From: Bugulina stolonifera
Lineage: Eukaryota; Bryozoa; Gymnolaemata; Cheilostomatida; Bugulidae
NCBI GenBank assembly: GCA_935421135.1
Contig: OW285189.1
Span: 24,058,298 to 24,122,297, forward strand
Direction: 5' to 3'
DNA length: 64,000 bases
This document shows, in pieces, positions 1 through 13,247 of the stretch. The translations under genes and the position numbers were made by a program. The notes under the pieces were generated by a model that was not told the DNA's origin, made no database searches, and saw only the letters and a list, made by a program, of their open reading frames with translations. The stretch's first letter is position 1. The number at the start of each line of letters is the position of its first letter.

Positions 1-1132
1 CTTATCTACATTCATGTAGTGTGTACAAGAGTTGTTGGTTATAGTTTGTTACATAATCTATGTAATAAGTTTAACATTACTACAAGATTGTCACAGTACC
101 ATTTGATTGCAGAGAGAGGGTAGAGCAGTAAAGCAGTGCTGTATAATTTATATTCTATCATACCATAATCAACTGCAGTCAGAATTTTGGTGGCCAGGTA
201 AGTCTCTTTACCACATTCTTATCTACTTTTAGTTGCTCTATTATTGGTAGGGGTGGCCATGAACATATTGATTTGCTAGTCAATAGGAACATTTATTCAG
301 CCCAAACATTATATATAATAACTTGTTTATGTAGCCACCTACTATGTTTAGGTGCAATACTATGTACCTAGCCTTAGATCCTTGTTTATGCCTGTGCAAA
401 CACCACGTTATATAATGGAAAAGAGAAGACAACTTCTTTTGGATTTTCATGGGAGAACTCGGTCAAATCTTCTACATACAATGTAAAGGTGCATGCTTTA
501 AAATCCAGTCACAATAAGAATAGAATAGTGTAGAGATGCTGTCAACATACAGTAAATACATGTATATATCACCTCCCAGTTTCCTTCCCTTCATTCTATG
601 CTCTTCAGGTTACAGCACCAATAGAAAATATTTTAAATAAGTCTTTAGATTTGCCCTGTTTTACTATTTGCAGTAAATTGATACATGCTAGTGCATTGCT
701 TGATTATATTTGCCATTTTTATAGCCATAGTACATATGAAACTGTTATACCTGCAGTACATGTACATGTGTTAGACTGTATGCTATGGGAATTAACCTGT
801 CTTCATGCTGTAGATAACATATAGGCCTACATGTAGATGTAGAATTGTAACACCAATTAATCCTTTCCAAACCCTGTACTAAAACAACTTGTTCTAAAAT
901 ATAGACAGATGAGTTTGTTGAGGGAAGGACAGGTCAGATTATAAATAGATCAGGAATATAAACAGGTCAGATTACAAATAGGTTGTTGAGTCCTTTGCTA
1001 TAGCTTATAAAATCTGTTGATTCATGAAATTCCTTTGACCCGCCTATTAATTTACACTCTGATTATCTGATCTAGAATATTGGATACTCTCTACTGCGTG
1101 ATCTCACCAGCCTCACTTCAACCTTCTTTACA
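1..1132. other. Upstream non-coding region
   Basis: No convincing coding exon is seen. A CCAG/GTAAGT donor-like site ends at about 198, so a non-coding 5' exon of the following + strand gene, spliced into the exon near 1133, is possible. The rest is AT-rich with scattered TACATGTA-type palindromes. Confidence 0.4.
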
Positions 1133-4083
1133 ATGCGGGGAGCCAGACGGTTTCGACCGATCATAAACACATACGTCGTAAGAACAGCTACAGGTCGAAA
1201 ATTTGTTAAACTCAAGAGTAATCGTAGTTTAACCACTTTTACTTCTTCACGAACTACAAATCAGACGGTTATTGCTGCGGCTGCGTTGAAGAGATCTGTG
1301 TTAAAGCGACTGAAAACTAATTTCTATAAAGACTGGTGCCAAAGATTGAGCGATGATCATCAAAATGGTTCGAGTAAACAAAGTCATGTTCATGTAGACA
1401 CTTATACTGTGTCAAATCAGCCAATTAGTGAAGAGATACTGATAGAACTGGATAAACTTTCACGCACAACCTACAAGTTTGCAATCGATCCAAATAATGA
1501 CAGGAAGTCAGTTATATCTCGAATACATGCAGCCGAAATACTCACCAGGAAACTCTTGAGAATCAGACGGAACAGAAATCTCTCCCTGAAGGTAGTAGTG
1601 ATAGCATAGGACCCCATGTTATTCTCATATACATCTACGTATACTATAATATTCATGCATAGCTTGTTCACAAGTCCACTGTTTCAGCTCCAACATTGCT
1701 TTACAGCAAGTACTACTAGTCTTATTGAATATTTAAATATCCAACTATGTAGGCCTACCATATACATGCTCTGTTCAAACCAGTTATTTTGGAAGAATCT
1801 GATTTTGCTGGGAGTTTGCTAAATATGGGTCTAAAGCTTGCAAAAGGTATTTGCTGATAAATTTGTCTCTAGAATATCATAAAATCTCGCAAAGTGGTAT
1901 GACACAGGAAGTAGCTGTGTAATTTGTGGTGAGATTGGTCCAATATATATAGGCACTTGTTGAGAATACTGAAGTAGCCTTAATCATAGGCTGAAATTAA
2001 AGGTGCGTTTACACTATACCAACTCCAACACCAGTAGTGTAAAGAAACTCGAGTTGGAGTTGCCTATCTCTCCTAAAAGTTGGTGAGTTGTCCAATCGCC
2101 AATCAGTATAGTATTTGTTGCTAGCATCTACATGTATTTTACAAATCTAGGATTTGCTCTGGATTATCGATGATAAACCCAAAGCTTGATAGGGGATATT
2201 TACTATAATAGAAGTACAACCATGCTTTTTATTATTGTGAATGCTGGTGGTTAATTATATTGGGTGGTCAACAGCTAGTCAGTGTAGTGTAAACACAAAG
2301 TTGGAGTTGAAGTTGGACTGAAAGCCGTAGTTGGTATTGGAGTTGGTTTAGTGTAAACGCAGTGAGGGGCTGCATTGCACCAGCCTATATCCTGATCATA
2401 ACCGTAAATAAGGTATGCTGAGGCTAAGTCCACTGTATCTATTTAGGACTAAATATAGTGGTGGCCAAGTCGGTTAATATCATTATGGTAAAGATAACCT
2501 GTCTAATATGACAATGAACAGTGACAGATCAGAAGAAACATTCTGGTGATCTGTCAAAGGTGTGAATGGGAGATTTAGAGGTTTGGGAAGTATAGTCTAA
2601 GCATTGTTTGTTGGTCTTCATGTATAGAGAGAGGCTACTTGATGGGGGGAGGGGGGGTTATGGGTGGGGTGCAAGTACACAGTAATGGTTCAATGTACAA
2701 CACTGGTCACATGATGTCATCATAACCCCATTATAAGTCAACAGTTATTCTACACCACATGCCTCAGGGGGGTTAGTCTTCTGAAATAAGGTAAGATATA
2801 TACATGTACACATTGGTAGGTGGGGGTATCTATCAAAGAGGGTGCTTCTGTTTGGGAATTGTCTGCTTACTATTGTTAATCTGCTGTAGTTTGTCTGTGA
2901 CCCTCGGACACCTCACTTCAATTCAGATGACATCACAAGAATCAAGGAGTTGTATCCTCCTGGTGAATATGAATTCCCAACAGAAGAAAACCGATCACTA
3001 CGCTGTATTAGAGACTTCTCCACTGGAGAGTTATCTTCTCTTAGTCCAAATATACTTACTCTGCGTAGTTTGTCTAACTACAACGTTAGCCTCAGGAGTA
3101 AGTGCCTAGTCTAGTGCTTTTAGTACAAATAGTGAACACATGCCCGTTGTAGGCATAGGTAGTTAGTAACCTAAATGACTAGGTGAAGTGCCAAAAAAAC
3201 GATGCATACCATAATGTATTCATACAAACCAGTTAATCCTAGTGTTTTTTTATAACCTTACATATATCCACCAATCATTGTTTTTAACATTGATTATGGT
3301 GCACCATGTGCAGGTTTCCCAGATGATGAGTCATACTATGCAACTGAAGGTAACTACTACGAGCAGGTGAATCACATCCCAGAGCCGAGTATATGGACAG
3401 CACAGCACTGCCTTATGCCTACCGCCCCCAGTATCTCCTCACCTGGAATCTTTCAAGTGAGCTCTTACTTTTTCAGTGATTGTGGATTTTTGGAATATAA
3501 ATGTTAATGGATCTATGGATTAGCTAGAGCTAGGGTAACTCGCCCCCCCCCCCCCCTACATGATTTCTTTGGACAATTCCTGAGCTGATTCTCCCTCACA
3601 AGTTTGTGTGCGTCTTATTGGTATGTCAGCGTGTAATGTAGCGCTGCTTTTATATCATAGACAAAGGTAGTGACTCATCTTATGCATTGTGTGCTGCCAA
3701 GCATGGCTGCGCTATACCACCATTAAATAATAGTAGGCCTATAGTCGGAAGACAGAGTACAACCTCCAGGGATAGTATAACTCTATAGTTACCCCTTTCT
3801 ATGGTAGCATAGCATGTAACTTCAGATATACACTTTCAGTGTTACCTCTCTATGATAGAGTAATGTGTAGCTACCTGAACTGTAGAAAAATTACATTGCT
3901 AGCGCTAGGGAATACAACTCCTAACAGAAACCGTTATACTTATTTATATGCACACCCTCTAGTCTTAGGTAATGTTGACATCTTATTTCATATGTTGTAT
4001 GCATTTTACAGAGTGGAACAGACAGACAGATGTTTTCTGCTCAATCTGAAGGTGACCTCCCTGGAACTACAATGTTTATGTAG
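1133..4083 (+). CDS. Uncharacterised four-exon protein, about 293 aa
   Basis: I do not recognise this protein. Proposed exons are 1133-1591, 2890-3097, 3314-3456 and 4012-4083, with GT-AG borders, compatible phases (0, 1, 0) and a summed length of 882 bases (293 codons plus stop). Exon 1 encodes a very basic segment (MRGARRFRPI start, many Arg/Lys, no signal peptide or membrane segment) and is continuous with the ATG at 1133. Exons 2 and 3 encode a polar, Pro/Ser/Tyr-rich tail (for example FVCDPRTPHF and SFPDDESYYA), and the last exon ends in TTMFM. The downstream three exons are well supported by splice sites and open frame. The join of exon 1 to exon 2 rests only on phase compatibility, so exon 1 could belong to a separate transcript. 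The basic N-terminus might bind nucleic acid, but no named domain is visible. Confidence 0.5.
2004..2361. mobile_element. Small inverted-repeat element (MITE-like)
   Basis: It lies in the first intron of the uncharacterised gene. The left end TGCGTTTACACTA is the exact inverse complement of the right end TAGTGTAAACGCA. Both ends continue inward with matching ACCAACTCC / GGAGTTGGT blocks, and the interior has further GAGTTGG repeats. No transposase frame is present. I could not define a target-site duplication, so the superfamily is open. Confidence 0.6.
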
Positions 4084-4967
4084 AGCGTTCTATGACCAAG
4101 GTATTTCCCAGTAAAGTGTACCTTGTGCTGAATTACAGCCATAATACTGCGTATTTTTTGTTTATGTTCAACCGTGCAATATTTATATATTTATAGACCT
4201 TTTTTCCATCAGCTGTCTGCTGACATGTTAGGTGTATGTTGTTGTTTGAAAATTATTTCACTTTCACTGAAAATATGTGCATGTTTCAAGGAATGAAGCA
4301 GTACATAAGCCATAAGCTACCAAATTTTGCAGAGAGCATTAATTTTTATTCACTAATTCATGGCAGTCTCTTTAGAGTTTTTGAAAATTGCTGACTAAAA
4401 TCCATCTCAGAATAAATTGTCATGTTGGCCACCATCTTGTCATCATCATTATAGTTAATATGTAGGTGCCCATTGTTAAGCATAAAAATAAAATAGTTTT
4501 TGGCATAAACTGTACCGAACATAGAAAGTCCTCCGATGCTATCACATGAATGGCTAATAGATAACCTTTGTATATATAACTAACATACATGTATCTGTTC
4601 ACGAAACTCACTATTTACATGTACTTTATAAAAAATAACGCAGAGTAATCACGGGTATGTATGCATACATGCAAAACTGGTTCAAATAATCTTAAGTGTA
4701 ATCCCGATGACCACTGCTGTAGGAGCCAAACTATCTATTTTATCATAGCTGGTGAAATTTTGTAAATCGTTGTCACTGTCTATTCATTATTCTCAGTATA
4801 TTAAGATAATTATTCATTTCATCTTACAACCTACTATCTTTGAAGTGTTGAGCAAAATCAGAGATGTTTTGGGTAGACCTAATGCATCATAGCGAACACT
4901 GATTATATAAGTGTATATCGGCTATCTTATGGCTATCGTATGTGTTGCATGAATATGTGCATGACTG
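4084..4967. other. Intergenic region between convergent genes
   Basis: No coding potential is seen. The region must hold the 3' ends of the + strand gene ending at 4083 and the - strand repeat protein ending at 4968. A TTTATT (AATAAA on the - strand) occurs at 4345-4350. Confidence 0.4.
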
Positions 4968-7900
4968 TTAATTAGTTGAACACTTCTTTTTGGGAACCTT
5001 TACTGTGTGGACAGCATGCGAGGGACCTGACTTGTGTCTGGATGTCGATTCGAAGGGTGCATCATACATCAGTTCTGTAACATAGTCTATTAGTTTATGT
5101 ATTATAGAATCGTCACTTTCTTCAGCACTGCCATCTTTATCGAGCTCGATTGTCCGCGAGTCACCCATCGTTTGTGCAGCTTCCGAGCAATCAGTAGATT
5201 GTTTCAATTCATTTGAGGATGAAGGGTTTTGTGATAATGTTGCTTCTAAATGGTCAGGAATCCCATCACCGTCATCGTCTATGTCTAAATGATCTGGTAT
5301 CCCGTCTTTGTCTGTATCTACTTCCAAATGGTCAGGAATTCCATCGCCATCATCGTTTGTGTCTAAGTGATCTGGTATACCGTCTTTGTCTGTATCTACT
5401 TCCAAATGGTCAGGAATCCCATCATCGTCTGTGTCTAAGTGATCTGGTATGCCGTCTTTGTCTGTATCTACTTCCAAATGGTCAGGAATCCCATCACCGT
5501 CATCGTCTATGTCTAAATGATCTGGTATCCCGTCTTTGTCTGTATCTACTTCCAAATGGTCAGGAATTCCATCGCCATCATCGTTTGTGTCTAGGTGATC
5601 TGGTATACCGTCTTTGTCTGTATCTACTTCCAAATGGTCAGGAATCCCATCATCGTCTGTGTCTAAGTGATCTGGTATGCCGTCTTTGTCTCTATCTACT
5701 TCCAAATGGTCAGGAATCCCATCACCGTCATCGTCTATGTCTAAGTGGTCTGGTATGCCGTCTTTGTCTGTATCTACTTCCAAATGGTCAGGAATCCCAT
5801 CACCATTGTCGTCTATGTCTAAGTGATCTGGTATCCCGTCTTTGTCTGTATCTACTTCCAAATGGTCAGGAATCCCATCGCCATCATCGTTTGTGTCTAA
5901 GTGATCTGGTATCCCGTCTTTGTCTGTATCTACTTCCAAATGGTCAGGAATGCCATCATCATCATCGTCTGTGTCTAAGTGATCTGGTATGCCGTCTTTG
6001 TCTGTATCTACTTCCAAATGGTCAGGAATCCCATCACCGTCATCGTCTATGTCTAAGTGATCTGGTATGCCGTCTTTGTCTGTATCTACTTCCAAATGGT
6101 CAGGAATCCCATCACCATCGTCGTCTATGTCTAAGTGATCTGGTATCCCGTCTTTGTCTGTATCTACTTCCAAATGGTCAGGAATTCCATCGCCATCATC
6201 GTTTGTGTCTAAGTGATCTGGTATCCCGTCTTTGTCTGTATCTACTTCCAAATGGTCAGGAATTCCATCGCCATCATCGTCTATGTCTAAGTGATCTGGT
6301 ATGCCGTCTTTGTCTGTATCTACTTCTAAATGGTCAGGAATCCCATCGCCGTCATCGTCTGTGTCTAAGTGATCTGGTATCCCGTCTTTGTCTGTATCTA
6401 CTTTCAAATGGTCAGGAATCCCATAACCGTCATCGTCTATGTCTAAGTGATCTGGTATGCCGTCTTTGTCTGTATCTACTTCCAAATGGTCAGGAATCCC
6501 ATCACCGTCATCGTCTATGTCTAAGTGATCTGGTATCCCGTCTTTGTCTGTATCTACTTCCAAATGGTCAGGAATTCCATCGCCATCATCGTTTGTGTCT
6601 AAGTGATCTGGTATACCGTCTTTGTCTGTATCTACTTCCAAATGGTCAGGAATCCCATCATCGTCTGTGTCTAAGTGATCTGGTATGCCGTCTTTGTCTG
6701 TATCTACTTCCAAATGGTCAGGAATCCCATCACCGTCATCGTCTATGTCTAAGTGATCTGGTATGCCGTCTTTGTCTGTATCTACTTCCAAATGGTCAGG
6801 AATCCCATCACCATTGTCGTCTATGTCTAAGTGATCTGGTATCCCGTCTTTGTCTGTATCTACTTCCAAATGGTCAGGAATTCCATCGCCATCATCGTTT
6901 GTGTCTAAGTGATCTGGTATCCCGTCTTTGTCTGTATCTACTTCCAAATGGTCAGGAATTCCATCGCCATCATCGTCTATGTCTAAGTGATCTGGTATGC
7001 CGTCTTTGTCTGTATCTACTTCTAAATGGTCAGGAATCCCATCGCCGTCATCGTCTGTGTCTAAGTGATCTGGTATCCCGTCTTTGTCTGTATCTACTTC
7101 CAAATGGTCAGGAATCCCATCACCATCATCGTCTATGTCTAAGTGATCTGGTATGCCGTCTTTGTCTGTATCTACTTCCAAATGGTCAGGAATCCCATCA
7201 CCGTCATCGTCTATGTCTAAGTGATCTGGTATCCCGTCTTTGTCTGTATCTACTTCCAAATGGTCAGGAATCCCATCACCATCATCGTTTGTGTCTAAGT
7301 GATCTGGTATGCCGTCTTTGTCTGTATCTACTTCCAAATGGTCAGGAATCCCATCACCGTCATCGTCTATGTCTAAGTGATCTGGTATGCCGTCTTTGTC
7401 TGTATCTACTTCCAAATGGTCAGGAATTCCATCGCCATCATCGTCTATGTCTAAGTGATCTGGTATGCCGTCTTTGTCTGTATCTACTTCTAAATGGTCA
7501 GGAATCCCATCGCCGTCATCGTCTGTGTCTAAGTGATCTGGTATCCCGTCTTTGTCTGTATCTACTTCCAAATGGTCAGGAATCCCATCACCATCATCGT
7601 CTATGTCTAAGTGATCTGGTATGCCGTCTTTGTCTGTATCTACTTCCAAATGGTCAGGAATCCCATCACCGTCATCGTCTATGTCTAAGTGATCTGGTAT
7701 CCCGTCTTTGTCTGTATCTACTTCCAAATGGTCAGGAATCCCATCACCATCATCGTTTGTGTCTAAGTGATCTGGTATGCCGTCTTTGTCTGTATCTACT
7801 TCCAAATGGTCAGGAATCCCATCACCATCGTCGTCTATGTCTAAGTGATCTGGTATGCCGTCTTTGTCTGTATCTACTTCCAAATGGTCAGGAATCCCAT

Positions 7901-10900
7901 CACCATCGTCGTCTATGTCTAAGTGATCTGGTATCCCGTCTTTGTCTGTATCTACTTCCAAATGGTCAGGAATGCCATCGCCATCATCGTCTATGTCTAA
8001 ATGATCTGGTATCCCGTCTTTGTCTGTATCTACTTCCAAATGGTCAGGAATTCCATCACCATCATCGTTTGTGTCTAAGTGATTTGGTATGCCGTCTTTG
8101 TCTGTATCTACTTCCAAATGGTCAGGAATTCCATCGCCATCATCGTCTATGTCTAAATGATCTGGTATACCGTCTTTGTCTGTATCTACTTCCAAATGGT
8201 CAGGAATCCCATCACCATCACCGTCTATGTCTAAATGATCTGGTATGCCGTCTTTGTCTGTATCTAATTCCAAATGGTCAGGAATCCCATCATCGTCTAT
8301 GTCTAAGTGATCTGGTATGCCGTCTTTGTCTGTATTTACAGTTTAATTACAAGTATAAAGAAAGTATTTTTATTTTATCCGTAAATAATTGTGTATTATT
8401 AGCTGAAAAGAATTTCTATTCAGCTAATAATACGAGAATAATGTCTTTTTTATTAATTCTGTTACAAAATTGTCCGAAAAATCCAAAAAGAATACCGCCT
8501 GCCGAGTTTGGTGCAGAAGTGGAAAAATTTTAGTTAGCTGCTGTTTTTTCTCAAAATTTAAGCAGTCCAATTTGTCTTCTCTGTATTTATTATTTACCAC
8601 TGAAACTCCAACCACAAAAGGAACTAAGGCTATGCAAGTTTCTCCACTTCACCTACCAGTGCCTGCTTTAACGAATACGCAAACATTATCATTATGATAT
8701 CTATGTGGATAAGAGACGGTTTGTTGTACACATATGCATGGCTGCCATTTTTTGATTAGTGACATACCGTTCAGATCTAGCTCTAACTCATCGTCAATTC
8801 CATTGCCATTGTCATCGTTGTCCATGTAGTCTGGTATCCCATTGCCATCAGTGTCTGTTTTGTAATCTGCTTGGCTTTTTGCTGTATAATCTTTATCGAG
8901 GTAGTTTGGTATCCCGTCTCCGTCACTGTCTTTTTCCATAAAGTCAGGAATATTATTTTCTACAATGTAAATGTGGCTCGTGAGCTTGTGGACTTGTTAT
9001 CCAAACATAAATAAAAATTGTTTGAAGCTGGGAATGAAATAGGTTAGCCCAGGTCAATTGTTAGGCGAGAAAATTATTACGGCAAATTTAATCCACTCTA
9101 AGCTACAGGTCTCCGTATTTGACCTACATTGTATATTATGTATGTGGAATGCCCCCTTTGAATATCCCTAAACCATTTCTACGTCGGTGATCCAAGAAGT
9201 AGTCAGGACTACCGACTTTTGTTGTAAATTATGTAAACAAAGTATTTTAATTTTAGGCATGAATAATTGCTCTGTGGGTGGTTTTTCTATTTAGCCAATA
9301 ATACGAGAATAATGTATAAAAGTGAAAGGGATAACTTTGATTAATTCTCTTACAAGATGTCAATCAGTAATACACCTGTCTGGGTAGGGTATTTTTCGGA
9401 AAGGAAAACACCGCCTGCCGTGTTGGGAGTTAGGTGCAGAGGTGGTGAAATTCTAGATGGTTGTGGTTCTTTTTTAAAATTGGTTTTAGGTGTGACTAAT
9501 TTCTCTGTGCGTGGTTTTTCTATTTACTCAATAATACGAAAATAGTGCCTAAAAGTGATAGGGATATCTTTGGTTCATTCTGCTGAAAGCTGTCAATCAA
9601 AAATATATTTTTCTGAAAAAGGCATTTTTTCCAAAAAAAGCACCGCCTGCTGATATAGGTGCAAAAGTGGAGAAAATTTAGATTGGTGCTGTTCTCTTTC
9701 GTAGCTGAAGCAGGAGAATTTGCCTTCTTTGTATTTCATTTGTTGACTACAAAACCCTAACAGCAAAATGGAATTAAGGCTATGCCAGTTTCTCTACTAC
9801 ACCTATTAGTGCCTGCTTCAAGGAATGCATGCATCATTATAATATCTATGTGGAAAAGAGACAGTTTGTTGTACACATATGCATGGCTGCTATTTTTGGG
9901 TTAGTGACATACCGTTCAGATCTAGCTCTAACTCATCGTCAATTCCATTGCCATTGTCGTCCTTATCCATGTAGTCTGGTATCCCATCGCCATCAGTGTC
10001 TGTTTTGTAACCTGTTTCGCTTTTTGCTGTATAATCTTTATCGAGGTAGTTTGGTATCCCGTCTCCGTCACTGTCTTTTTCCATAAAGTCAGGAATATTA
10101 TTTTCTACAATGTAAATGCGGCTGTGAGCCTGTGGACTTGTAGTCCATGCATACATAGAAAGCTTTGAAACTGGCACTGAAATAGGTCAGCCCAAGTCGA
10201 TTATTATGCGGGACAATGATTACGGCTAGATTGGCAAGTTTAATCTACTCTTAAGTTACAAGTCTCGGTATTTGACCTATATGTACGTGAAATGTCCCCT
10301 TCGAATATCCCATAACCATTTCCATGTAGGTGATTCAAGAAGTAGTCAAGATAATCGTGTTTTGTTTTAAATTGTGTAAACAAAGTATTTTGATTTTAGG
10401 CATAAAGAATTGCTCTGTCGGTAGTTTTTCTATTTAGCCAATAATGCAAGAATGATGTCTCAAAGTGAGAGGGATAACTTTGATTCTGTTACAAGATGTC
10501 AATCAAAATATATCTGTCTGCGAAGATCATTTTTCCCTAAAGGGACACACCGCCTGCAACTTCGTGTTAGGAGTTAGGCCCAGAAGTAGGGAAGTTTTCA
10601 ACAGTTGCTGCTCTTTTTCAAAATTAAAGCAGGAGAATTTGCCTTCTCTGTATTTCGTTTTTTGACCATTGAAATTCCAACCACAAAATGAACTGAGGCT
10701 ATGCGAATTTCTCCACTACACCTACCAGTGCCTGCTTCAACGAATACTCAAGCATTATCATTATAATATCTATGTGGAAAAAAGGGAGAAACCCGCTGAT
10801 GCAAATAGTGTAGCACTGAAATAATATGCATGGCTGCCATTTTTGCTTTAATGACATACCGTTCAGATCTAGCTCTAACTCATCGACAATTCCATTGCCA

Positions 10901-11088
10901 TTGTCATCAGCATCAAGGTAGTCAGGTATTCCGTCATTGTCTGAATCTCCTTCCATATAATCGGGTATTCCATTTCGGTTAATGTCTATCTCCTCTCTAT
11001 CTGGTTGGCTATCATCAGCCACTGTTATGCTCAGTAGTTTACGTCCACCATATGAACACTCAGACTTGCATGTACTGTAGTCAAACAC
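4968..11088 (-). CDS. Thrombospondin type-3-like Ca2+-binding repeat protein, 5' partial
   Basis: Exons in transcript order are 11088-10860, 10104-9913, 8959-8768 and 8329-4968, joined in phases 1, 1, 1, giving about 1,324 residues plus an unseen N-terminus. The first exon has a Cys-containing segment ([11 protein letters not shown]) followed by DxDxDG repeats. Exons 2 and 3 are equal in length (192 bases) and nearly identical. The last exon is an array of about 40 units whose core is [12 protein letters not shown], the aspartate spacing of TSP type-3 Ca2+ loops, followed by a unique tail of about 90 residues ending KKKCSTN. TSP3 repeats of this kind are known to bind Ca2+, usually extracellularly. 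Secretion here is inference because the exon with a signal peptide was not found between 11.1 and 15 kb. Almost no Cys occurs in the array, unlike classical thrombospondins. No partner can be named. Confidence 0.75.
5243..8329 (-). repeat. 78-bp coding tandem array (about 40 units)
   Basis: The unit is 26 codons with a few 24-codon units lacking one DG pair. It alternates a constant half ([12 protein letters not shown]) with a variable half whose second residue pair is ID, TN or TD followed by [12 protein letters not shown]. The order of variants repeats: a block TN, ID-N, ID, short TD occurs twice, which suggests duplication of multi-unit blocks as well as single units. Third-position differences between units are few, so homogenisation is recent or ongoing. 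Confidence 0.95.
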
Positions 11089-11140
11089 CTGTAACAGACT
11101 TGCACATTTTACCTTTTTCTGATCATCTTGCATTAATGAT
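8350..11140 (-). repeat. Tandem segmental duplication carrying TSP3 exons
   Basis: About 1.1 kb of exon plus intron is repeated. The motif with TTAGCCAATAATAC-like sequence, the CCGCCTGC block and the block TATGCAAGTTTCTCCAC...CCTGC recurs near 8.4-8.7, 9.25-9.85 and 10.38-10.75 kb, each time before a TSP3 exon ending in GAACG/GTATGT. The middle interval also holds an extra partial copy of the intron block (9.36-9.66 kb). Confidence 0.8.
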
Positions 11141-13247
11141 CATACTTGAAAATGTTGTGAAACAGTACAGTACTAGACAGTGCAACTTGCTTCATTCAAA
11201 CTCTAGGGGACCCACCACAATTGGTTTGAATTATGCCTAGTTTGAATCATATAATCCCTTCATTTTATATAATGACTTGGGTGCCTACTTGACAAATCAT
11301 ACTGTATAAATATAGTAAATATAAATATACAATTGAGGAAAGACAAGTTTTAACGTGACAGCTTCCTATTTAATAGAACTTTATGTAATGTTTAATGCAC
11401 TCAAAACTGCAACACTTGTAGATGGGTAACAAGTTATGCATCACATGTGCAGGATAACAGTATGAAAACGTTTCAGCAGTAAAGCAACCAGTGGGTTTCC
11501 CAGCTTAGTTTGAGCAGAAACATGTGCAGTAGAAACTACTAATAACTGCTAACTACTAGCAACTCCTGTTAGGTGACTTTGTGACTAATACTTGCTGTAA
11601 TAGTATTATCATTGATTTCTGTGTGAGCCTAAGCAACGTGTAGTTTGACTTACAGTTAGTAAGTTTGAATTATTTGAAGCCATTTATATAGTGTTCAGCA
11701 GGGTCCAAGGCTAACAGTTTGAACTAACCAAGTTGTGGAATTAATATGCAAATATGATATATCTATGACTTGATGACACAAGTAGGTTTCTGGAAGGGCA
11801 CGCTGTACATAAAATTTCAATCTTACCAGTTCTACTAACCAACATGGTGCCACAATATAATTATTAGCTGACAAAATGTAATGATCAATTTTGAAACTTT
11901 AACTGTTTCCCTTATTCAAGTAAAGTAAAATTCACACCACAAACTTCTCTCCAACTTTCGAATTGGCCTTTCTCCACAGTCAGAGACAGGTATTGAAGGG
12001 CCGCCATTGATAGTCAGAACAACAATGGAGTTTTCTTCAAAAAAGCGACTAGATTTTTCACTATGGTCGGAGAGGCAACTGTACATCTGTCCTCTTTCCA
12101 TTGGCAGACAACAATCTATGACAGGGCTGGCCAAAGTTTCTTTTGGAATGGGCCACATATAAAATGGTCATAGTTGAGGTGGGCCACTTCATTCTAGTTT
12201 CAGTTTAATTTTATGTTCAACTATATTTAATGTGCATGGACATTGTAGTTGAATATAAACGTGACTGGATTGACGCTGTGATATTTGCATGGTCATTCAA
12301 CAGAGGACAAGCGAAAAAAAGCAAATAAGTCAACATTGAAATATAATTTGACCTGCCAGTATTGAAACATAGTGACAAACTAAACTTCCATCTTATTAAA
12401 CAGCTACTTCAAAAGTATTTTAGATACATGCACAGTACTTTACATGCTCTGAGAAGTTTATGTGTAATGTGTACGTGTACATTTGTATTTGTGTAGGTGC
12501 ACTTGTAAATGTAACTGTAACTGTAACTGTAGGTGCAAGCACAGGCATACATTACAAGTTGAGCTTACATCAAAGAGGGAGATTTTTACGAGTGAGACAA
12601 CCCTTGAGACAACCCTCGCCAACTCTGCTGAAAAACCTAACATGTCTTTTAGCAATGAGCACCACACCTTATGGGCTGTCTGCTGTGGGCACAGCTCTCA
12701 GTTACATGTAATTACAAACTAAGCCGGTGAAAAATATCTTGCTTCAAGTACATGTACTAGGTTGCTACAAATACCAGTACACAGAGTTGTTTGCCCACAC
12801 AAAACTAGTGAAGACAAGGCAACCATGATGTCTCATAGAAGTGTGAAGATAATAAGATAAAACAATAGAATATTAATTTAAATTGTTACAATTAATTTAG
12901 AGGCTGTCACGCTACATATCCTGACTGTTTGTAACCAATCTGGTCGCTGTTGAGTTTTGAGGTGAAGGAACATTAATTACTATCTGATGTTGTGTATGAC
13001 CACGAGGTACTATATTCTATCCGTTTACTATCAGTATTCTATAGCCAAACAAACAAAAGTTCTTCATTTATATACTCTGGGTGGAGAGACTAAGCTTCCA
13101 TAGCTCCAAAGCAAATTATATCATATAAACATTAAATGTACAAGCTGCTAGCTTGGTAGTCAGCTTATATTATATCCATAATAATCATCAAAATAGCAAA
13201 TAAAAGTTATTATTGACCGAAGTCCCAAACAGGGAGGGCTAGCACCG

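Noticed and set aside
5213..8533. Long + strand open frame opposite the TSP3 array (about 1,100 codons)
   Set aside because: It is a mirror of the in-frame 78-bp repeat. The - strand frame has the known DxDxDG pattern, splice sites and a unique tail.
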